Source of the DNA: Gnetum montanum
Taxonomy: Eukaryota; Streptophyta; Gnetopsida; Gnetales; Gnetaceae
Reading direction: 5' to 3'
Length of the DNA stretch: 64,000 nt
Assembly: GCA_015680685.1 (NCBI GenBank)
Contig: MNCI01007588.1
Coordinates: 212,072-276,071, forward strand
Shown: in pieces, positions 35,291-47,084 of the stretch
Layout of the letters: every line of letters starts with the position of its first letter
How positions within the stretch are numbered: position 1 is the stretch's first letter
Notes under the pieces: model-generated
Told to the model about the DNA's origin: nothing
What the model saw: only the letters and a program-made list of their open reading frames with translations
Database searches by the model: none
Position numbers and translations under genes: made by a program

Positions 35291-38200
35291 CTCTCTAACT
35301 CATCAGGAGATCCACCTTCTATACAAAGGTGGTGAAGTTATTATCCATGGTGATAACGTTGTTCCTCTGGCCATCAACAATGTAGATATGAATCAAGGAT
35401 TAGAGGTTGAATTTCTTGATGGTGCACCTATGGTAGACAATAAAACACATGAGGCTAATGCACCTGAAGAAGCAACAGAAGCCATGGACTTTCCTAAGGA
35501 TGGCCTTTAGGTAGAGCTGCCCTTTAACATAGCAAGTGAGGGTTAAGGAGAATAATGGATAGTACAATCCAAGCCCTATGTGCCCCTTAATCCACATAGT
35601 GTTAGGAAGAAATTACATGACTAAGGTACCCCCTTAGTCCAAAACACGCTAGGTGCCTGTCCACTATTCACTTCTACATGCCATGTACCCTACTTTATAC
35701 TTTTGTTGCATTTGTGTTGCATTAGATTAGCATGGTAGCATGTTATTTGCATTTAGCTTAATTGCTTAGATTATGCATTTATTTTCTTGGTTCTTGCATT
35801 CATTTACTTTGTTGATGCACTTTCTTGTTAGTTTACACTTTTGTAGTTATCTCTTTAAAAAACATCAAAATGCACAAAAATCATAAAAGCCATAAGTACA
35901 AAAAGAGAGATAGAAATACCTAGCCTGCCATGGCCTTAAACTGGCAATGTTGTAGCCCAAAAAAACCTTAAACTATTACCCTTAATCCCCATCGATGTGG
36001 CTTGGAATGCCCTCAAACTACCACCCCAGCCTACTATGGCCTTTAACTGGGAACACATGGCTTGAAATGGCCAAAAAACTAACAACAACTCTCCTGCTAT
36101 GACCTTAAATTAGGATGGGACTTTTCAAGGCTTTGAACTAACAAACTCCCCATGGCTCAGAATGGCCTAGATTTGCATACTCATAGAAAATGCAGTGAAA
36201 TTGTCACATAGGCATGAAAGTTTACACATAGTAAATGATCATTTAGCAAATGTAATATGCATATTACTACATTGCATGAATAGAATCAGATAGAAAAAAT
36301 GTAGTGAAAAGCCCGATGGAGGATACATTTGATCATGCTTAACTAGTGGTGCTAGGTAGGGGTGAAAGTTCTTCTTCCTCCACTACGTTGTTGGGGCTTG
36401 TAGCATCGCTGGTACTTGCCACAACCATTAAAAAAAATGTGCAATTAGTAAGCAAACATGTACTATATGAGCTAACTTAAAACATGAAAAGCATAAAAAC
36501 TAACCAACCTGAGAGGGCCCTGCATAGATGAGTTTTGAAGGTAACTTTCTAGGGCCAACCTCTAAGTAGAGGAGGATCTCAACTTCAGAAAGTTACATCT
36601 AGTCCTTTTGGCCAAACTAAATACCCACGAGGGTCTTGCCTTTGTCCACAATAGTCCATGTAGGTGGCTCCATGAAAAATGTAGTAAAAGGGGCCTCTTT
36701 GGAGGGGGTGACAATCTATCTCATAGGAGAGTCACTCATGATTATACTATGCAAAAACAAGTCATATGCCTACTTCCCACCAGTTGCCTTAAGAAATATC
36801 TCAAGGCGATGGCATTCAATAGACTCCTTCTTCTACCATTGTAGGTACACATCACACTCTTTCTTTTACTTATGCTTATGGTTCTTTTGCATCTATTCCC
36901 ACTAATAAATCTTAGTGATATAATTATTCCAATCCTGATTCTTCTAGGTAAGAAAGTCCATCTAGAGTTATCTAATATCTGGCATACTCGATCTCAGAGG
37001 TTCACCAGGGGCCATCCCCTGTGATCTAGCTACTATGAAGTCATATTTGGATTGAAGATCCTTGATCTTCTCATCTTAGCTAGTCACCCTTTCCTACAGC
37101 TCATGCATGCTTTTCCATAGGTGCTCATTTGAGCACTTGCAAATCCACAATGCCTTCGCACATGAAAGCACACACTTGTTTGATGTCTAGTACATGTGAC
37201 GAGGCACTTGATCAACATCAGGGGGGAGGTCAAGCAGAGCATCCACCTTGGCCACCTTGCTTGGGTCCCACTGTAGCTTCAAACCTATAGGCATGCAAAA
37301 ATTGATGAATCTTAGTTGAAAACTAAGCATTTAAGCAGTAAGAAAGATAGCATAAGATGAAAACATTGCACACATACCAAGCTCTAGGTCTTCTTGTCAC
37401 AAGAGGTCCACCATGTCCTCAATGATGCCTTCCATGAAGGTGAATTTATTTGGCATGTCTACCCATGGCTTCATGTGGTAGGTAGATGTTGGATCACTAG
37501 TGGGAATATATGATGTTGTAACACAATGATGCAATTAACATATGGCCTAATAGCTAAAGATACGAGATAAAACAAGGGAAGAAAGATGGCAGTACAAGTT
37601 GATTATCTATTAAGCCCTTTAGGTGTGAGTACGGGGGGCTCACCTAGTTGCGTACCATCAAACAAACTATGAAAATAACCCTTGTCCTCAGTCTAAGGAG
37701 GTGCTTCCTCTATTGTTGCCTTGGTTGCTACTCTTGCAGCCCTCTCTTTGTTTTTTGCAATTAACACATATACACACATAGCGCACATAGCACATCATTA
37801 GCTAATTAATAGTATAGCACAAAATAAAAACATATACATGAATATAACTAAGGCATCCAAGAAGTTACATGTACTATCCTACAACATTTTACATGCAAAC
37901 TTTGAAGCTTGATCTAGATCCTTTTGTTGCTTGGCTTTTCGATCTCAAGGGTAGCTTCCTCTTGAGGATAGGGTCCATTGATCTTAGCCTTAAATGGCCC
38001 CACCATCTCTACTATATAGCGATCCACCTTTCTTACATTCCTAGTGCTAACTAGAGGACCCTCACTTGCACTATCACATGAGTAATGCAAGTGCCTCACA
38101 GGATCCTTGGTTGTTATTGATAACAACTCATTGATCTTCTTTGGGGGGTCTTGCATACGTGTGGTCGAGAACATATGCTTGATCCATGGCTTGGATAGTT

Positions 38201-40700
38201 ACTCATGATCTTGAACCACCCATAGTCCATCATCTCGCATAAGTAAAAGCTCTACAAACCTTTGCAGGTATCCTGTGAAGAATGTGAAATGGACATGGGA
38301 CCTTGCCTATAGATTGAATCAAAGCCTAGAAATTTCTGCATGTAGACCAATGCCTATGTATGCATCCCAGTTAAACCTCGTACCCTCTAGCAACACCTCC
38401 TTCATTACTTGTGCTGGTTTCACCCCTAGGATAGTTTCTTGGAAAAGCAACTTTGGAAATGCATGAGCGTGGAACAAAGGGTAGAGCTCTCACACCTCAA
38501 GCACTAGCATATCTTTGATCAGTATACCCTTGTAAGATTGAGTGGCCTTCAACTAGTCCTTGATCTTCTCTCTATGGTGCACCTCCCTATTGGCCTCATC
38601 AAAAATGGTTAGGCCATTAGCACGGATGCCAAAGAGATCAGCAAAGAAGGCCTCGTTGAGGTCTAATGCTACTATCATGCTGCACACTTGGGTGATAAAC
38701 TGCCTAATGTCACTACTAAAGGAGTCGATGATGGTGATCATTTTGACCATTGGGATACTTGGGCTAAGGGCCAAGAATAGGTCCAATAACTTAGCATGCA
38801 TGAGATGAGCCATTAGTGCATTTAGTACTTTGTGGCATAGCCAATGTTGCACACCCTCTACATTGCCATATTTCATGATGAGGGTGGCATTTGTGTAACC
38901 TGTGGTAATCATTACCATCTTGATTGAGGCAACCACCACTAAAACACAAAGTAAGACAATGTTAGCTTCATGTAAATGATGCAAACTGAAAGGCATACAT
39001 GAGCAACCACATGAGCCAAAACATAGATACACACATGGCACAAATGGAGTGCGAGATGGGGGCGGTGCTACAAACACCTCCGTAGTGATAATCTCACTAA
39101 TAGCCCACTCCTCATCCAACCAACCATGGATCTTGCATCGCTTGTATGCCTTCAGGTTTTGGGAGGGGTAGGCCTCCAGATTGTACACCACCTGCTTGAT
39201 CACGATTGCCTGAACATTTGTGCATGATGAGAATACCTCCAGGGTAGTGTGGGTGAAGGCTAGAGTATCTACTTCACTATGTAAGCCTTCCTCATCACCT
39301 CTGAACCTAACATTAATGATGAGCTGTTAGTAGTTTAACATGAGTAAGTAGCGATAAACACTATAGAAGCCATAAAGATACTTACCCTCTAACGCAGTAG
39401 ATGGTTATAGGTAGGTTTTGGAACAAGGTATGCACTTGTAGCATGATAAAAAGGATGTTGCTCTTATTATAACAGGCAAATGCTATTATGTGCCATACCC
39501 TAGATAGCTACCAAGTGCTCCTAGGACCTCTACTTTAGCCACCTACCCTATCAACATTAGTAGTGGACTCATATGAGATGAACTTCAGGATGCTCTGGTT
39601 AGCCTTAGGTAGGAATGTCTTGGTGATAGCGCTAGCAGCCTCCACCACCAAGTGTGACCACATGACCATACTGAACTACTGTAATAGGTATTCTAGGAAC
39701 TCTTGAGCCAGTAGCTAAAACCACACTACCTAATGGTCCACTCACATATTTGATGTAGGCATGCTAGGGATAGGTTGACTCATGTAACATAGGATGCCTA
39801 TGAGCTCAACCCCTATCAGAATGGACTTGAATAACACCTTGCAATTAACAAGAAATAGGAAAAGTGTTAGTATACATGCATAGATGCAAAATTTTGATAT
39901 ATAAATTACAAATTATTAACATAAGCTTGCAGAAATGCAATTTTGGCAACACACTCTAGGGCTCCACAGGTGTAGGATGTCACTTAATTCATTCATTGCA
40001 CCTAGTACTCATTGGGATATAGCACGTTTTATATAGGCTTAGTGCCACATTTTGTAGGTTTAGCATCATGCATAGTTAACAAAATTTTGGTAGAAGTTTT
40101 CTAACTTTGGAGTACCTCAATGGAGAGTGTAGTCCAAAAATGCCTAAATTTTGACTAACTCTGGGGCTACCCCAGCTATGCTTTGTGGAGAGTGTAATTG
40201 GGCAAACATTTTGGCAAACACTTGAGAAGATAGGAATTTTAGCAAAAACTAAGCATTCTACACTCTCAACACATGGAGAGCATAGTCTTCCCATGGCATT
40301 TCATCTAGCAACCCACTTTGACCTACCGTCATGGCAAGCTGCACCTCCACTGCTACCCCAACAACTAGAAAAAAAATAAAAAATAATGGCACTGATCACA
40401 GCTACACTGTAGTGTGCAATGGTGGCCATGGCCCCCATGGTAGCATTGGAACATAAAAATCATAGAACCCACATCCCTTGCAATTGTGCCATGATGTGCC
40501 ATTCTCGGGATCCTAATCCCCAAATCCCTAACCTCACAACAAAACCAAAAGAAATGAAAAATAAAAAAAAGTAGCAAGAGAGATAATGATGCATAATGCT
40601 AGTCATGGCTGCTAGTGGATGTGCCCTAGTGCATAATGGCTTTTGATCTAGAGGCAGGGGATGTCATAGAGGATCCCCTTATTGAGATCCTTATGGCAAC
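35291..40700 (-). other. middle region of the Ogre-like element with minus-strand ORF remnants
   Basis: This 5.4-kb block separates protease from reverse transcriptase. Its longest frames are on the minus strand: 38553-39203 (216 codons), 37914-38174 (86) and others, interrupted by stops. I recognise no domain in them. A small array of TTAAACTGGCA-type repeats lies at 35936-36130, and an LTR-like block with GGAGAGCATAGTC at 40110-40290. It could be an antisense ORF of the element, as known in some Tat relatives, or a nested fragment. Confidence 0.5.
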
Positions 40701-40729
40701 ACCAAATAGTGAGGTGAAAACACTGAAGT

Positions 40730-41470
40730 TAAGTTTCTCGCTAGAGCCCTAGCATGTCCAAGACATCGCTAAAGTGCTTAATGATAATATCAAAGTATTT
40801 GTATGGTCATACAAGGACATGCCATGCCTAGACCCCTAGCTAGTCCAGTACAATATTATCCTTGATCCCTACATGAAACTAGTTAAGCAGAAAGTATGCA
40901 AGGTTAGACTTGAGGTGGCATTGGCAGTTCATGACGAGATCACCAAGCTTTACAAAGCTGGTTTCATTTGGGCTGTTGACTATAAACTGGGTCTCTAATA
41001 TCGTAGTTGTACCTAAGAAAAATAAAAGTATATGCATTTGCATAAAATTTTGGGACTTAAACAAGGTAACCATCAAAGACAACTTCCCGTTGCCCAATAT
41101 CAATCAACTGATCGATACCACGGCCAGGCATGCCTTATTGTCCTTCATAGATGGGTTTTCAAGCTATAACTAGATTAGGATCAACCCTAAGTACCAACTC
41201 AACACAACCTTCATGAGCCCCTGGGGTATGTTTTGCTATACCATGATGCCTTTTGGACTCAAGAACATAGGAGCAACATATCAACACATAATGATGTACA
41301 TCTTTAGTGACTACATGCTTATTTTTCTCAACGAGTACATCGATGACATTGCCATTAGGTCCAAAGTGGCCCATAGCCATGCAAATGATCTAGAACTAAT
41401 GTTTAAATGCTGCCTAAAATACAAGCTTAGGTTAAACCCCAAGAAGTGTGTTTTTGACGTTTGAGCAGGT
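40730..41470 (+). pseudogene. reverse transcriptase of the Ogre-like element
   Basis: Conceptual translation shows DEITKLYKAGFI, then SNIVVVPKKN, DNFPLPNINQLID, LLSFIDGFSSYN, MSPWGMFCYTMMPFGLKN and the catalytic YIDDIAIRSK near 41337-41365. The order is that of Ty3-gypsy reverse transcriptases. Stops at about 40997, 41171 and 41462 break it. Confidence 0.85.
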
Positions 41471-42640
41471 CAGATGCTTGGCTTTGTAGTATTTGAAGTA
41501 GAAATATTCATAAACCCTAACAAGGTTAAGGCTATGAAGAGCTATGAGGGTTGCAAGGTAGGTTATAATTTATACGCAGGTTTATTGCCAGGTTAACTAA
41601 CAAGCTATAGCCAATGTAACATTTGCTGAAGAAAGGAGCCTAGTTCAAGTGGACCACTTAGTGCCAACAAGCATTTAAAAACCTTAAGTAAGAGCTGGCA
41701 CAATTGCCTATGGTTTACCCCTCATAAGGAGATAAACCTTTTTACATCTACCTCATCACTTCTGATGTGTCCATGGCTTCTTTTCTTTGCCAAAAGTAAG
41801 ATGATGGCATAGAGGTTCAGGTTTATTACTTGAGCCACACATTAGTAGCCCATGAGGTGAAATACAATAATGTGGAAAAGCACTACCTCATCCTAGTCTT
41901 CTCATTGAAGAAGTGAAGGCATTACCTCTTCTGTAGTCAAGTTAATATCATTTGCAAAAACAATGTACTCCAAGCCATAACAACAAATATCCACAAAAGT
42001 AGTCATAGTGCACTGTAGAAAGCAATAACAACAAAGTTTGACCTACATTACATTGTGCAAGCCTCAACAAAAGGTCAAGCTATAGCTGTACAACTCATGT
42101 CTTTACCTGTAAATGATCTAGCAACCATAAACCCTAAATTCTCGAACAAGCAAGTTAATAGCATTAGCAAAGTGGCCAACAACTATGAGGCAGTCTTGCA
42201 TTTCAATGGATCTTTAACCTCTCGAGGGGGTAGCACCACTGCTATTATCACATTTCCCACTAGAGAGATCCAACCCTTCACATATAATTTTGCATTTCTT
42301 AGTACTAACAATGTGGCAGAGTATGAAGGTCTCCTTCGAGGTATCCTTGTAGCACACAACCTAGGGATCCAATACATAGTGATTTGAGGTGACTCATAAC
42401 TAGTGGTCAACTAGGTAACAGATGTTTATGCCTGCAAGGCATAACATTTATAGCCTTACTTTGACCTGGCAAAGCACTTTTTTCAACACTTTATAACTAT
42501 CGATGTCCAACATATTCCCCAAAATGAAAATTCCATTGTTGACACACTTGCAACGTTAGCCCTTAGCATCATGCCTAGCATGTTTGATGCATTGCCCATC
42601 TTGGTGGTGGATTGCACTATGCCTATCATGCAAATCATTG
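41471..42640 (+). pseudogene. RNase H and second (archaeal-type) RNase H of the Ogre-like element
   Basis: The first RNase H is seen as PFYIYLITSD near 41740 and KYNNVEKHYLILVFSLKK near 41860. The second is in the open frame 42055-42387, with LHFNGSLTSRGG, FLSTNNVAEYEGLLRGI and the later DVQHIPQNENSIVDTLATL near 42505. The motif NNVAEYE is the usual mark of the additional RNase H in Tat-group elements. The first catalytic Asp (FDGS) reads Asn here. Confidence 0.75.
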
Positions 42641-42739
42641 ACATTGTATCCATAGCCACAGTAAGCACAACCCACATGGGAGAGTGGTACGACAACATCA
42701 AGGCGTACCTTCTATAGGGTGAGCCTCTACAACATTTAA

Positions 42740-43925
42740 CCACTACCCCAAAAAATGCAATGTGCAAACGTTTACGACAGTACATCATCGTAGTTGATAA
42801 CATGTTATGTCATAGATTCTACGATGGCATATTACTAACATGTGTAAGAAATAGCGAAGCACAAATGATCATTGAACAAGTCCACAAGGGACTATGTAGA
42901 AACCACATAGCACCTAGGGCAATGGCAACAAAAATCAGATGACCAGGTTACTATTGGCTTTACATGAAAATAAATTGCATCTCAAAAGTTAAAACGTGAA
43001 ACATTTATCAACATCATGACAACTTAATGCATGTGTAGCCAACTAAATTGCATATAATGAAAATCATGTGGCCATTCCAATGTTGGGGCTTGAACATCAT
43101 CAGACCCATAATGCCTAAGTCCTTTGTAGGGCATAGCTTGATAATAACTACAACTAAGTATTTTACCAAATGGGTTTTGGGTATTCCGCTTAGGAAGAAA
43201 ACATTGTAGTAGGTTTGCAAATTCGTGTTAGATAACATAGTGACCCATTTTGGCTTGCCCCTGACCATAGTAACGGATAATGGATTGCAATTTAGTAGTG
43301 CCAAAACTAAAGCCTTTTGTGAGCACTTTGGCGTCAAACATTCCTTTTTGTTGTCATATTACCCTTAGGCAAGTGGCCAAGTGAAGGCCATTAACAAGGT
43401 CATCATCAACCTTCTCAAGAAAATGCCAAGAAATAGCAAACGATAATGGCATAAGCAACTAGTCCACACACTTTGGTTCTATAGCACAACATGCCAAACA
43501 GCAACAGGTATGACACCTTATAGCCTTGTCTATGGATTTGAATTAATCTTGTTGCTTGAATTGCAAGTTCCATTACTCCTAGCAATCCTCTCAAATTTCA
43601 TTGACAAAGGTTAGAACAACAAGTTGAAAACTGTAGACCTCGACTCAATAGAGGAGGAGTGTATGCATATGCTTGATCGCATCAAGTGGTATCAAGAAAC
43701 ACAATGGCAAAAGCATCATCACAACTAGCATTAATGCCTAATCAAGAAATGAAACTTAGTTCTCAATGCTATTCACGAGCTCATAGATAAATTCTTAGTC
43801 AACTGGAAAGGGCCTTTCTTGGTTACTAAGGCCTATAATAATGGAGCATTCAAGCTTGCTAACCAAGATGGAAATAATTTTTCCAATTTAGTGAACCATT
43901 CATACTTGAAGCCATATTACATCTA
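42740..43925 (+). pseudogene. integrase of the Ogre-like element
   Basis: The + reading gives WPFQCWGLNIIRP near 43070 (usually WGxDxxGP, so the first catalytic Asp is Asn), then FVGHSLIITTTKYFTKWV, then LPLTIVTDNGLQFSS near 43258 with the second catalytic Asp, then YYP and ASGQVKAINKVI (third acidic residue changed to Lys). A C-terminal segment VNWKGPFLVTKAYNNGAFKL lies near 43800. Several stops are present. Confidence 0.8.
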
Positions 43926-43959
43926 ACATGTAGCATCACACATCAATGAAGCAAGGTAA

Positions 43960-44640
43960 GCACTCATCCACTACAACACTAAACTAGCACAACAATATGC
44001 TTTTACTATAAATTGGCATGACTCATTTGCTACGACGCTAAACTGGCACAAAGGTCCACTAGGACTATAAATTAGCATAGCTCATTTGCTATGATGCTAA
44101 ACTAGCACAACAGTCTATTATGACTATAAACTGGCTCAACCCATTCACTATGATACTAAATTAGCACAACCTTCATCTACTATGATGCTAAATTAGCATA
44201 GCATCCGTCTGCTATGATACTAAACTAGTGCAACATTCATCCACTATGATGATAAATTGGCACAACACTCATTTTCTATGACACTAAACTGACATAACAT
44301 TCACTCACTACAATGCTAAACTGGCACAACTCATTCGCTAAGATGTTAAATTGGCAAAGCACTCATTTGTTATGATGTTAAATTAGCATACACATAAGTA
44401 ATTTGTTATGATCCTAAACTTGCACAATATTTGTCTGCTATGATGCTATACTAGCACAACACTCATTCACTATGATGCTAAACTAGCATAGTATGCACTT
44501 GCTATGATGCTAAATTGGCAAAGCATTTGTCTGCTATGACATTAAACTTGCATAGCTCATCCTTGGGTCACGATGTTAAACTATCACAAGACATCTGCTA
44601 TGACCATAAACTAGCAATCCACCATGAATTTAAAGTGATA
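43960..44640 (+). repeat. tandem array of about 38-43 bp units in the Ogre-like element
   Basis: Roughly sixteen to eighteen imperfect units share CTATGATGCTAAACTAGCAC followed by a variable AACACTCATTC-type segment. The array lies between integrase and the 3' LTR. Tandem repeats at this place are known from Ogre-group elements. Confidence 0.85.
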
Positions 44641-45446
44641 TAGCACATTTTCTATGTTATTAAACCAACATACAATAGTTTGCTAAGACCTTAAACTAGT
44701 AAGGCCATGGTCTACCAAGAACTTAAATTGGGTTTGTAGTTAGCTAATGATAATTCCTTCCATCCTCTTACAAGCGAGCAAGCTTCCCAAGGTGAACGTA
44801 ACATAAGTCATCTTGTGGAAAGCCTCTATCGGTTGGTCAAAGCCTAGGTAGATGTAGCATAAGTCATCCTAGGGAGGAAACACCTGTTGTATAGGCACCA
44901 TGTCATTTCATCAATGATGAAGTGAAGCCCATCTATTGAAATGCAATTCACTTGATGGGAAGCATTTCACTCTATAGTAAGCATTCAATAATGTGCAAAG
45001 CCCAAGGAAGGCTCACCCTACAGAAAAAAAGAAAAGAAAATTAAAAGAGATGAAAGCATGTTGCCAAGTAATCAAGTGGCAAAGAAGTTTCGCAATCGAC
45101 CCAACCTTGAACCTACACCTTGTCTCTCTCACAAGCACTTCGATGAGAGGTCAATATTTTCAAGGGAAAACCACTCTCGTGCTATGGTCACCATCACCCT
45201 TGACGTCATAATATCCCATTTACACCTCATCTCCCCTATTATTTCTAGCATATCGCCTACACATTTTACTCCTGTTTCTCACCTACTATCTAGTATATTG
45301 CTATCTACAACACTCTTGAGCACGGTGCAATGACATCTGACCATGCACGGAAGAGCAATGTTGGTGCCAAGCCTATTGTGGTGTTTTGTTGTTCTTTGTC
45401 GATGTCTCTTGAGCCACTCCTCTAGATGTCAACAAAGGGGGGCCAA
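44641..45446 (+). other. 3' untranslated part and polypurine tract of the Ogre-like element
   Basis: Two short direct repeats around ATAAGTCATC (44810 and 44865) are present. The purine tract AACAAAGGGGGGCC at 45431-45444 lies just before the 3' LTR. Open frames at 44993-45534 lack motifs. Confidence 0.6.
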
Positions 45447-46678
45447 TGAAACACCACCAAATATGGACTATGGGATCCCAATCACAAATTTTTCTAAGTG
45501 TTGGAACTACGCTCTCCACTACCCTAGAGCATAGTCAACCTTTTTTCGAGAGCATAGTCAACATGAAGGCTAGTTTTGCAATTTTTTCTAAGTGTTAGCA
45601 CAAAGCCAGTTGCTACAAATTTTTCTAAGCACTTTGGAAGTGAAAAGGGCCTCCCCAGAGCATAGTTAACCTTTAGTGGAGAGTGTAGTTAACAAAAGGG
45701 CAGGTTTTCACAAGGTTCAACAAGTTTTGGAACTATGCTCATCCCTAGTTGGGAGCATAGTTATCCTCCTGTGGGGAGCATAGTCAGCAAGAAACTCATT
45801 TTCCTCAAAATTCCTTAGTATTGGGACTACACTCTTCATTGCTGCTAGAGCATAGTCAGCTTCTAGTGGAGAGCATAGTCAACATGAAGGTCCAATTTTT
45901 ATAGAATTTTTTAAAGTGTGGGACTATGCTCTCCCTCGATCTAGAGTGTAGTCAAATGTAGTCAGCAAGAATAGTCTTGAGCAGCCTCGACAATGCAACA
46001 TTAGCACTCAGCTCAACTCCAACTCATCTTTGGTAAGTGTACTTAGTAAAAATGCTTCTTTTTTGTACCCCCTTTTGGCCCCAAAATTGTAACTACATTA
46101 GATCCCACATGAGAGCATGGAGAGTGTACTCCTAGAGCATTTTCTTCAAGTTGCATTTTTTAGGTACCTTGGAGTCTTCTTGGCACATACACATGTAGTT
46201 AGTAGCGTAGTCATAGTATTATAGTTTCATAGAGCTCAATAGAGGACATGAAAGTACATCACCACTTGTCCTAGTTGAGAGCATAGTTGGGTGACAACAT
46301 AGTCCCAATTGTCTCATCTTCCATGTAGTAGACATCTTGCATTTCACGCTAACCCTAGGCTTATAAATATCCTCACTCAATGTTTTCAGGGTTGGTAAAT
46401 TTGGGTTGAAAAATCAAAGAGTTGATGAACTAAAGGCATTTCAGTGAACCAGAGAGAGCAAATTTGTAGACCACTATAGCCCACCGTAGTCCATCAAAAT
46501 ACTGTAGCCAATAGTACATCATAGTAGCCAACCTAGTAGACACAGACACCTCAATGGAATGCCAATCTTTGTGACTAGACATCCTCGAGACCACTACGCT
46601 ATCCACTACACTTGTTATACATTGTATACCTTCTAACTCCTTTTGGTGTTAACTACGATGAACCCCATTTAGGGTGGT

Positions 46679-46714
<36 letters not shown>

Positions 46715-47084
46715 TGCATTGTTCACATTTTATTTGCTTTCTCACTATTTCACTACATAGCCATGCCTAAAACCACATTTGGGTGGTAGTCTCCATGTGT
46801 TTGAGCCCTCATTTTCACCAAAATTCTTGACTACACTCAACCCCACTGACACCATTAACATTGTTGACACCATTGAGACTGCCTGCACACTTAAACATTG
46901 TCTTGCATCAACATCATAGCTAACCATGCTGCACCCTAGTTGCATCTGGTACGTCCCTTTTTGATCAACAAGACCATTGAAGATGCCCCATCTCTATCTC
47001 TAGCAGGCCCTCATGTGGGTTCAGGGTTAGGCTATGCACTCATGAACCTTAGTGTTCTAGCTATCGACATTTTCAATCACTACA
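45447..47084 (+). repeat. 3' LTR of the Ogre-like element
   Basis: It is collinear with 31489-33106. It differs mostly by transitions and by an expanded (TC)15 tract at 46681-46710; the 5' LTR has only a short CT-rich stretch near 32735. The end is ACA at 47084, followed by AGATG. Confidence 0.85.
46681..46710. repeat. (TC)15 microsatellite inside the 3' LTR
   Basis: Thirty bases of perfect TC repeat are present. The partner LTR has a short imperfect pyrimidine stretch at the matching site, so the expansion came after insertion. Confidence 0.9.

Larger units (their letters stand above)
31489..47084 (+). mobile_element. Ogre/Tat-like Ty3-gypsy element, full length but decayed (15.6 kb)
   Basis: LTRs of about 1.62 kb (31489-33106) and 1.64 kb (45447-47084) both begin TGAAACAC and end in ACA. 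The flanking 5-mers AGAAG (31484-31488) and AGATG (47085-47089) match at four of five. The order inside is gag (from about 33515), protease (about 34.99-35.29 kb), a 5.4-kb middle region with minus-strand frames, reverse transcriptase (40.87-41.47), RNase H, a second archaeal-type RNase H (42.15-42.6), integrase (42.75-43.92), a tandem-repeat array, a purine tract and the 3' LTR. Dual RNase H and large size are typical of the Tat/Ogre group. Stops throughout show it is inactive. Confidence 0.85.

Noticed and set aside
38553-39203. Host gene candidate on the minus strand (216 codons)
   Set aside because: It lies inside the Ogre-like element, has no recognised domain, and neighbouring frames are broken; kept only as part of the element's middle region.
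43960-44640. CRISPR-like array
   Set aside because: Units are contiguous degenerate tandem repeats inside a plant retroelement; there are no unique spacers and no cas genes.
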